Origin: Treponema sp.
GTDB taxonomy: Bacteria; Spirochaetota; Spirochaetia; Treponematales; Breznakiellaceae
Assembly: GCA_031278755.1 (NCBI GenBank)
Contig: JAITJV010000249.1
Span: forward strand, 1 to 5,628
Direction: 5' to 3'
DNA: 5,628 nt
Position numbers and translations under genes: made by a program. This document shows, piece by piece, positions 1 through 4,867 of the stretch; the stretch's first letter is position 1; each line of letters starts with the position of its first letter. The notes below the pieces were generated by a model, which saw only the letters and a program-made list of their open reading frames with translations, was not told where the DNA came from and made no database searches.

Positions 1-154
1 CGTCCTTGCCGGAATCCGGCGGGGTTTCGGGGATTCCATTCAAAAAAGCTGTGCATACAAACAGATACCGGAGGCATGTCCAAAACTTCAGTTTTGGAAC
101 AGGCTCGCTGAACAAATCATATTTGACAAACAGGGTTGTTGACAATATGCGAAC
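1..154. other. Leader region upstream of the ornithine carbamoyltransferase gene
   Basis: No gene can be assigned here. All three forward frames are open from the left edge: frame 1 to a TGA at 109-111, frame 2 to a TGA at 140-142, frame 3 to a TAG at 159-161. The C-terminus of an upstream gene is therefore possible, but none of the three translations looks like a recognised protein end. The stretch holds a GCCGG/CCGGC near-palindrome at 8-20, an 8-base-pair inverted repeat at 79-98, and two TTGACA hexamers at 123-128 and 139-144. The hexamers look like -35 elements, but neither has a convincing -10 box: the first is followed after 17 bases only by TATGCG at 146-151. Confidence 0.4.
79..98. 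repeat. 8-bp perfect inverted repeat with 4-base loop, possible dispersed treponemal repeat
   Basis: TCCAAAAC (79-86) and GTTTTGGA (91-98) are exact reverse complements around the loop TTCA. The pairing extends to TGT...ACA (77-79 with 99-101) if one A is bulged. No T-tract follows, so it does not look like a standard intrinsic terminator. From memory, similar TTCCAAAACT...AGTTTTGGAA units recur between genes in Treponema genomes; that part is recollection, and only one copy is present here. Other readings are a transcript-end hairpin for an upstream gene or an mRNA-stabilising hairpin. Confidence 0.5.
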
Positions 155-1120
155 ATGGTAGATTTTACCATTATGGTTTCACTGAAAGGACGATCGTTTC
201 TTACTCTTCTGGATTATTCGGAAGAAGAAATACGCTTTCTTCTTGAACTTTCAAAAAAGGTAAAGGCTGAAAAAAAATCCGGCCGTGTAAACCGGCGTTT
301 TTCCGGCAAAACACTGGCCCTGATTTTCGAAAAACGTTCCACAAGAACCCGCTGCGCCTTTGAAACCGCCTTTGGTGAAGAAGGGGGCCACCCCGTGTTT
401 CTTTCCACCCAGGACATACAGCTTGGGGTCAAGGAGTCAATAGAAGATACGGCGCGGATTCTCGGCCGTATGTTCGACGCCGTACAGTTCAGGGGCTTCA
501 AACAGTCCGCCGTTGAAACGCTGGCGGAATATGCCGGGGTTCCCGTTTACAACGGCCTTACCGACGATTTCCACCCCACCCAGGCGCTGGCGGACGTGAT
601 GACCCTGGAGGAAAATTTCGGCCCCTCGCGGGGGAAAAAACTCTGCTTTGTAGGCGACGGCCGGAACAATGTCGCGCGGTCCCTCATGGTTGTTTCCGCC
701 AAACTGGGAATACACTTTACCGTCGTCACCCCCGCGGCCCTTAATCCTGATCCCATATTAAGAGAACGCTGCGGCCCCCTGGCCGCCGCATCGGGATCCC
801 GCATTACAATAAGTTCCGATTTGGCGGCCGTCGAGGGGGCGGACGCAATTTACACCGATGTATGGGCTTCCATGGGCGAGGAAGGTAAAAAAGAAGAAAA
901 AACCCGCCTCCTCCGGCCCTATCAGGTGAATCAGGCCCTGATGGACAAAACAGGCCGTCCCGGCAGCATCTTCCTCCACTGCCTCCCCGCGGTTAAGGGC
1001 GAAGAGGTTGCCGCCGACGTCATAGACGGCCCGCAAAGCAGGGCCTGGGATGAAGGCGAAAACCGCAAACATACGATAAAAGCCCTTATGCTGGCTACGC
1101 TGGGGCTGGAAAACGCATAA
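155..1120 (+). CDS. argF: Ornithine carbamoyltransferase
   Basis: This cytoplasmic enzyme condenses ornithine with carbamoyl phosphate to give citrulline, or runs in reverse as the catabolic step of the arginine deiminase pathway. At 321 residues it has the usual family length. The carbamoyl-phosphate site STRTR lies at 62-66, with LGVKES at 90-95, the HPTQ motif at 140-143, GDGRNN at 167-172, the ornithine-binding DVWASMGEE loop near 238, and the HCLPA motif near 275, followed by a typical ENRKHTIKAL C-terminus. All key motifs are intact. The start is uncertain: an in-frame TGA at 140-142 limits it to the ATG at 155 or the ATG at 173. Neither has a Shine-Dalgarno sequence, and the shorter form (MVSLKGRSFL) also fits family N-termini. 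Whether it is biosynthetic (argF) or catabolic (arcB) cannot be told, because no carbamate kinase, deiminase or arg gene is adjacent. It appears to be its own transcription unit. Confidence 0.95.
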   Translation: MVDFTIMVSLKGRSFLTLLDYSEEEIRFLLELSKKVKAEKKSGRVNRRFSGKTLALIFEKRSTRTRCAFETAFGEEGGHPVFLSTQDIQLGVKESIEDTARILGRMFDAVQFRGFKQSAVETLAEYAGVPVYNGLTDDFHPTQALADVMTLEENFGPSRGKKLCFVGDGRNNVARSLMVVSAKLGIHFTVVTPAALNPDPILRERCGPLAAASGSRITISSDLAAVEGADAIYTDVWASMGEEGKKEEKTRLLRPYQVNQALMDKTGRPGSIFLHCLPAVKGEEVAADVIDGPQSRAWDEGENRKHTIKALMLATLGLENA

Positions 1121-1155
1121 AACCGCCATTTTCCGCCTTGCCGCGATGCGGTTTT
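1119..1155 (+). terminator. Weak terminator-like hairpin after the ornithine carbamoyltransferase gene
   Basis: AAAACCGC (1119-1126, beginning inside the stop codon) pairs perfectly with GCGGTTTT (1148-1155), leaving a 21-base loop. The paired A-tract/T-tract ending resembles an intrinsic terminator, but the loop is long and the free U-run is missing because the next bases are GACAG. It could end transcription of the upstream gene or merely be a chance pairing. Its 3' arm lies inside the spacer of the promoter for the next gene. Confidence 0.35.
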
Positions 1156-1166
1156 GACAGTATAAT
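1138..1166 (+). promoter_or_regulatory. Sigma-70-type promoter for the secreted protein / M24 / DHH operon
   Basis: A perfect -10 box TATAAT sits at 1161-1166. Exactly 17 bases upstream is TTGCCG (1138-1143), matching the -35 consensus TTGACA at four of six positions. Transcription would start near 1173, just before the ribosome binding site. A full TTGACA at 1154-1159 is only one base from the -10 box and so cannot act as its -35 element. This is the best promoter visible in the window. Confidence 0.6.
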
Positions 1167-1175
1167 AAGACTATT

Positions 1176-1182
1176 GGAGGAG
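1176..1182 (+). promoter_or_regulatory. Strong ribosome binding site GGAGGAG
   Basis: GGAGGAG ends four bases before the ATG at 1187 and fixes that start. It is one of the two strongest Shine-Dalgarno sequences in the window and is the only clear one serving the three-gene operon, whose second and third genes appear to rely on translational coupling. Confidence 0.8.
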
Positions 1183-1186
1183 TGAC

Positions 1187-1603
1187 ATGAAAAAACTCTT
1201 TTTGACGATCGCCTTGTGTCTTGTCTTTTCCACGGTTTTGTTTGCCCAGAAAATATCAGAGGGCAGTGAATCTGAATATTTTTATATCAATGTAAATATC
1301 GAAAAGATCTACGCCTACCGGAAAGGGTATGTAATCCTGTACCGGAAAGGGATCGATCAGATGGCCACAACCTACCTGCCGCTTGAATGGTTCGACGGGG
1401 CGGGCGGAAAAGGGGAACTGGTCTCCCTGCAGGCGCCCAACGCATGGCCGTATATGTCGGTTTACTACAAAAATGGCGAATTCAGCCATGTAAAAGTCTA
1501 CGTGCGCAAGGCGAGGGCCCATGAAACCTGGGGCATTGTACCGCTTCACATTAACATTGACGACAGATTTGAAAATATAAACGACATAAAACTTGAATTT
1601 TGA
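1187..1603 (+). CDS. Small secreted protein of unknown function
   Basis: I do not recognise a named family. The 138-residue product begins with a classic Sec signal peptide: MKK, a hydrophobic core (LFLTIALCLVFSTVLF), and a probable signal-peptidase I cleavage after Ala20 (LFA-Q). No lipobox cysteine is present, so the mature chain of about 118 residues should be a soluble periplasmic or exported protein rather than a lipoprotein. The mature part is rich in aromatic residues (YFYINV, YVILYRK, MSVYYKN, VKVYVRK), suggesting a small beta-sheet domain. The start is fixed by a GGAGGAG site and a good promoter. It is the first gene of an operon, and its stop overlaps the next start as TGATG. A conserved treponemal hypothetical protein seems likely, by inference. 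No catalytic motif is visible. Confidence 0.85.
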   Translation: MKKLFLTIALCLVFSTVLFAQKISEGSESEYFYINVNIEKIYAYRKGYVILYRKGIDQMATTYLPLEWFDGAGGKGELVSLQAPNAWPYMSVYYKNGEFSHVKVYVRKARAHETWGIVPLHINIDDRFENINDIKLEF

Positions 1604-2778
1604 TGGATTTCAGGAAGCTCGAAGAAATACAGAAAGCCATCCGGGAAGAAAAACTCGACGGATGGCTTTTTTGTAATTTCCGCCACCGCGACAAACTTTC
1701 CGATGAAATACTGTCCATACAGCCCGGCGTTTCCAATTCAAGGCTGTGGGTATACGCCGTGCCGGCCGCGGGGCCCCGGTCCGGTATTCTTAAACTAGTG
1801 AGCCGTGTTGAAGAAGACATACTCGGCGGACTTCCGGGGGAAAAAGTCCCCTATACCGGGAGGGCGGAACTCCTTTCCGGCCTCAAAGCCCTGGGGGGGA
1901 AGCGCTGGGGGGTTCACAGTTCGGCGACGCTTACCGCAATTTCCTGGCTTGACGCGGGAACCGCGGATCTTCTTAAAGAAGCGGGCCTCACCCTGGTTTC
2001 AGCCGCCGGCCTTGTCCAGCGTTTCAAGGGGCTTCTGGACGGCGAAGGGACGGCTTCCCACGAAAGGGCCGCGGCTCATCTGTACGAAACAGTTTCCCTT
2101 GCATGGGAAAAGGTGCGGCGGGCCTATGACCGGAAAGAAACAGTAGAAGAAGCCGATATACAAACATTTTTCATGTCCGAATTTGAAAAACGGAAACTCA
2201 TCACCGATCATCCCCCTATCATCGCCGCGGGCGCCAATTCGGGGAACCCCCACTACGAAGTGCGGAACAGCGCCAAATTCAAAAACGGCGATGTAATACA
2301 GTTTGATATATGGGCAAAGGAGCCGGACGGGATCAACGCCGATATTTCCTGGATCGGCTTTTACGGATCCGAAGTTCCGCCGGGGATCGAAAAAAGATTT
2401 AACGATCTTGTTTCCGCCCGGGAGGCGGGCCTTGCCTTTATAGGCGGTGAACTTGCCGCGAAACGGAGGCCTTCCGGGGCCGGCGTGGACGGCGTTGTAC
2501 GGGAACGGCTTATAAGCCTTGGATACGAAAACGCGATACGCCACCGCACGGGCCACGGCATTGATACGGAGGTTCACGGTTCGGGGGTCAACATTGATTC
2601 AGTGGAATTCCCCGACGACAGGCTGCTCCTTGACGGATCCTGTTTTTCCCTGGAACCGGGAATCTATTTTAGTGAATACGGGCTGCGCACCGAGATCGAC
2701 GTGTATATACAAAACGGAAAGCCGGTGGTCTCCGGCGGAAAAAGGCAGTTCAAACTGTTAACCTGCGCCAATGAATGA
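1603..2778 (+). CDS. M24 family metallopeptidase (Xaa-Pro aminopeptidase/prolidase-like)
   Basis: The product is a probable cytoplasmic aminopeptidase or dipeptidase of the pita-bread fold that would release N-terminal residues from peptides, possibly ahead of proline. At 391 residues it has an N-terminal creatinase-type domain (about 1-140) and the catalytic M24 domain (about 150-385). All five expected metal ligands are visible: Asp235 (QFDIW), Asp247 (ADISW), His318 (TGHGID), Glu351 (LEPGIY) and Glu364 (RTEIDV), plus His217 in NPHYE and His325 in EVHG. The usual HExP after the GHG motif is replaced by HGSG, so the protein belongs to a divergent subgroup and its substrate is uncertain. The ATG at 1603 overlaps the upstream stop by one base (TGATG) and has no Shine-Dalgarno sequence, pointing to translational coupling. 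A TTG at 1600 would add only one residue. The next gene overlaps its end by 8 bases. Confidence 0.9.
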   Translation: MDFRKLEEIQKAIREEKLDGWLFCNFRHRDKLSDEILSIQPGVSNSRLWVYAVPAAGPRSGILKLVSRVEEDILGGLPGEKVPYTGRAELLSGLKALGGKRWGVHSSATLTAISWLDAGTADLLKEAGLTLVSAAGLVQRFKGLLDGEGTASHERAAAHLYETVSLAWEKVRRAYDRKETVEEADIQTFFMSEFEKRKLITDHPPIIAAGANSGNPHYEVRNSAKFKNGDVIQFDIWAKEPDGINADISWIGFYGSEVPPGIEKRFNDLVSAREAGLAFIGGELAAKRRPSGAGVDGVVRERLISLGYENAIRHRTGHGIDTEVHGSGVNIDSVEFPDDRLLLDGSCFSLEPGIYFSEYGLRTEIDVYIQNGKPVVSGGKRQFKLLTCANE

Positions 2779-3751
2779 AGTCCCCTCCGGCCTTATAAAA
2801 TTTATTCAAACGGGAAACAAATTTCTCATCGCGGGGCACAAGGAGCCTGACGGCGACTGCGTGGGAAGCCAGCTTGCGTTAAGCTCGGTCCTGAGACGGC
2901 TCGGCAAGGAAGCGGTTCCCTGTTCGGCCGGACCTTTCAAAAGGACCGAGGTAAAGCCGTACGAAAAATTCTTTATCGGGGAACCCGGAAAGGCGGAAAG
3001 GGAAGGATCCCGCGTTATCACCGTTGACTGTTCGGCGGTAAGCCGTACCGGGGATCTTGCCCCCTTTCTGGAAGGGCTTCCCTCCGCGGTGATAGATCAC
3101 CACGGGGCGGGGGATCATCCCGAACACAGCGCGGAATTTTACCTTGATCCCGGCGCTCCTTCCACCACGTTCATGATACAGCGTCTTATAGGCGCCCTCG
3201 GCCTTGAACCGGACAGGGAAGAAGCCCGCCTCCTCCTCTTCGGCCTTTGTACGGATACCGGCTTTTTCCGGCATGTGGATTCAACCGGGGCGGAAACCTT
3301 CGCCGCGGCTTCGGAGCTTATCCGCGCGGGCGCAAGTCCCAAGCAGATTTTTCTGGATATCAACGGGGGCAAAAGCCTTGACTCCCGCAGGCTGCTCGCC
3401 ATGGCCCTTTTACGCGCCGAATCACACTTCGGCGGCAGGCTGATCTTTTCGAGCGAAGAAATGGAAGAAACGGTCCGTTTCGGCTCTGAAGGCCGCGATT
3501 CGGACAGCCTTTACCAGATGTTTCAATCGGTCGCCGGCGTTGAGGCCGTCGTAATCATACGGCAGGAAGAGGCCGGCAAATGCGCCGTCGGCTTCCGTTC
3601 CCGCGACGCCGTAGATGTTGCGGCAATAGCCGCGTCCTTTGGCGGCGGCGGACACAAAAACGCCGCGGGAGCGGCCGTTCCGGGAACCATCGCGGAACTG
3701 CGTCCCAAAATTCTCGAAAAATTTGAAAGAATATTCAATTCTGTTCGTTAA
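2771..3751 (+). CDS. nrnA: DHH/DHHA1 phosphoesterase, NrnA-type (oligoribonuclease / pAp phosphatase)
   Basis: NrnA-type enzymes are cytoplasmic and metal-dependent; they degrade 2-5-nucleotide RNAs to mononucleotides and often dephosphorylate 3'-phosphoadenosine 5'-phosphate. The 326-residue length fits that family. The motifs are complete: HKEPDGDCVGS (His23, Asp27, Asp29), DCSAVSRTGD (Asp86), the DHH triad at 109-111, and TDTGFFRH (Asp162) in the DHH domain. The C-terminal DHHA1 domain carries the substrate-binding GGGGHKNAAG at 291-300. Assignment to NrnA rather than another small DHH protein is by length and motif spacing; the exact substrate is inferred. The ATG at 2771 lies within the end of the M24 gene (8-base overlap) with no Shine-Dalgarno sequence, so coupled translation is likely. 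It is the last gene of the three-gene unit, and no clear terminator follows. Confidence 0.9.
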   Translation: MNEVPSGLIKFIQTGNKFLIAGHKEPDGDCVGSQLALSSVLRRLGKEAVPCSAGPFKRTEVKPYEKFFIGEPGKAEREGSRVITVDCSAVSRTGDLAPFLEGLPSAVIDHHGAGDHPEHSAEFYLDPGAPSTTFMIQRLIGALGLEPDREEARLLLFGLCTDTGFFRHVDSTGAETFAAASELIRAGASPKQIFLDINGGKSLDSRRLLAMALLRAESHFGGRLIFSSEEMEETVRFGSEGRDSDSLYQMFQSVAGVEAVVIIRQEEAGKCAVGFRSRDAVDVAAIAASFGGGGHKNAAGAAVPGTIAELRPKILEKFERIFNSVR

Positions 3752-3787
3752 CATTTTACTTTCATAAAATATCCCGAAAAAAAAGTT

Positions 3788-3803
3788 TATGACAATTGTC
3801 ATA
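3788..3803. promoter_or_regulatory. Perfect 16-base palindrome, candidate operator
   Basis: TATGACAATTGTCATA is an exact 16-base palindrome in the AT-rich spacer, 63 bases before the next start codon. A TATAAA (3802-3807) that could serve as a -10 box overlaps its right edge, though no good -35 element stands at the right distance. TTGTCA inside the palindrome (3796-3801) is one base from a -35 consensus but lacks a matching -10 box. The symmetry without a loop suits a dimeric repressor site better than an RNA hairpin. I cannot match it to a named regulator's consensus. Confidence 0.5.
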
Positions 3804-3854
3804 TAAATTGAAGCAAAACTGCACTTCTATATCCTGATTCCGATATTCCAGAAC

Positions 3855-3860
3855 AAGGGG
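3855..3860 (+). promoter_or_regulatory. Ribosome binding site AAGGGG
   Basis: AAGGGG lies six bases ahead of the ATG at 3867. It departs from AAGGAG at one position but is well placed, and it supports this start for the sigma-like protein. Confidence 0.6.
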
Positions 3861-3866
3861 TGTCAC

Positions 3867-4751
3867 ATGCGGGATCTCAATATTAACGAACTTTACAACA
3901 GTTACATTTCAAAAAAAATGAACAAAAAAGAATTTGAAGAAAGCCTGTATAATAACATCATAAGAAATTATCATTGTTTTTCATACGGCTGGAAAAAGGA
4001 CGATTTTGTTGATTATATGTGCTGGCTTTATCCGCGCATCACGGCCGCGATTGATCATTACCGGGACACCGGATCTTCTTTTGAAGCCTATATGTGCGCC
4101 ATGCTCCGCTGGTCGGTCAAGGAATTTCGATCCCGAAAAAAAGAATACAGGTTGATGGATTATGCCGCGTGTCTTAACCTGACAGCCAATTCGGAAGAAC
4201 CGCAGAGCGCCGGAAAATATCAACAGCCTGAAATAGTTTATTCACCGGAAATGGAATATGAGGACGTTAAAACATCCGTAAAAATAGACAACCCCCGGCA
4301 GGTATTGATACTGATCCTTAAATCCTATTATTTTCTTTCCGAAGATTTTCTGGAACGCGCCGCGCCCCTTGTCGGCGTAAAAAAGGAAAAACTCAGGAAG
4401 ATGGTTGATTTCCTCAGGGAACGGAGGCTTAAACGGGAGGATGAAATCCAGAGGCTCCGGGAACGCATCTCCGGCCAGTTTTACCGCTGCATCGCCCTTG
4501 AACGCAGGCTGTCTTCGGCCCCGGAAGATCAGCTGGCCTGCAGCCGGCTGAAAGAGCAGCTTGAGAAGTCGCAAAAAAAACTCAGGGCAATGCGCGGACG
4601 GCTGTCAAAGATAAAGGTGGAAGCAACCAATGTCCAGATCGCCGAAGCAATCGGCGTTCCAAAAGGTACAATAGACTCAAACCTTCACGCGCTGAAGGTC
4701 AAAATGACCACGGGTCAAAAATTCAATCCGTCCGGGATAAGCCTTAATTGA
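3867..4751 (+). CDS. Divergent sigma-70-factor-like DNA-binding protein
   Basis: The 294-residue product is probably a transcription factor related to sigma-70 proteins, acting with RNA polymerase or on DNA directly. Residues 44-95 (DDFVDYMCWLYPRITAAIDHY, then SSFEAYMCAMLRWSVKEFRSRKKEYR) have the spacing and aromatic/basic pattern of sigma region 2. Residues 254-280 (TNVQIAEAIGVPKGTIDSNLHAL) form a clear region-4-like helix-turn-helix. Between them come a low-complexity linker (about 105-135), a helical part (142-185), and a long charged, heptad-like stretch (about 180-250) that looks like a coiled coil; this insertion is unusual. Resemblance to sigma factors is my motif reading, and a non-sigma regulator is possible. 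A likely treponemal conserved protein. The gene stands alone, with its own ribosome binding site and an upstream palindrome, and its first part is richer in A and T than its neighbours. Two A8 runs lie inside it. Confidence 0.75.
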   Translation: MRDLNINELYNSYISKKMNKKEFEESLYNNIIRNYHCFSYGWKKDDFVDYMCWLYPRITAAIDHYRDTGSSFEAYMCAMLRWSVKEFRSRKKEYRLMDYAACLNLTANSEEPQSAGKYQQPEIVYSPEMEYEDVKTSVKIDNPRQVLILILKSYYFLSEDFLERAAPLVGVKKEKLRKMVDFLRERRLKREDEIQRLRERISGQFYRCIALERRLSSAPEDQLACSRLKEQLEKSQKKLRAMRGRLSKIKVEATNVQIAEAIGVPKGTIDSNLHALKVKMTTGQKFNPSGISLN

Positions 4752-4777
4752 CCGGCTTGTTCCGAAACCCGGTTGAT
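4747..4777 (+). other. Hairpin spanning the stop codon of the sigma-like gene
   Basis: ACCGG (4751-4755) pairs with CCGGT (4769-4773). The stem extends outward through two G-U pairs and two A-U pairs to give nine pairs (4747-4755 with 4769-4777) around a 13-base loop. It overlaps the TGA at 4749-4751. No U-tract follows, so it is at best a poor intrinsic terminator. It may stabilise or attenuate the transcript between the sigma-like gene and rlmJ. Confidence 0.3.
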
Positions 4778-4799
4778 CTTGAAACAGCCTTGATCGAAA

Positions 4800-4805
4800 A
4801 AGGAG
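4800..4805 (+). promoter_or_regulatory. rlmJ: Ribosome binding site AAGGAG pointing to a GTG start at 4811
   Basis: A consensus AAGGAG sits five bases before GTG 4811, which is in frame with rlmJ with no stop between. It favours initiation 19 codons upstream of the conserved family methionine at 4868, which itself has no Shine-Dalgarno sequence. Confidence 0.6.
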
Positions 4806-4867
4806 AACCTGTGGTATACGGTAAAGAACCCCGCTGCGGAATTTTTTGTTTTTTGGTATTGTTGTTC

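Noticed and set aside
8..20. GCCGG-AAT-CCGGC near-palindrome as a terminator of an upstream gene
   Set aside because: It has only five pairs with a three-base loop and no T-tract; the context to the left is missing.
123..151. TTGACA with TATGCG 17 bases downstream as promoter of the ornithine carbamoyltransferase gene
   Set aside because: The -10 box matches consensus at only three positions and lacks the critical final T, so I did not list it as a promoter.
1154..1166. TTGACA followed almost directly by TATAAT
   Set aside because: Only one base separates the two hexamers, so they cannot form one sigma-70 promoter; TTGCCG at 1138-1143 has the correct 17-base spacing.
1999..2577. 192-codon minus-strand open frame opposite the M24 gene
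   Set aside because: It is antisense to a gene with intact catalytic motifs, with no ribosome binding site or recognisable product.
4830..4854. CCGCTGCGG followed by T-runs as an intrinsic terminator
   Set aside because: The stem is only three pairs, and the T-runs lie within the likely translated or leader region just ahead of rlmJ.
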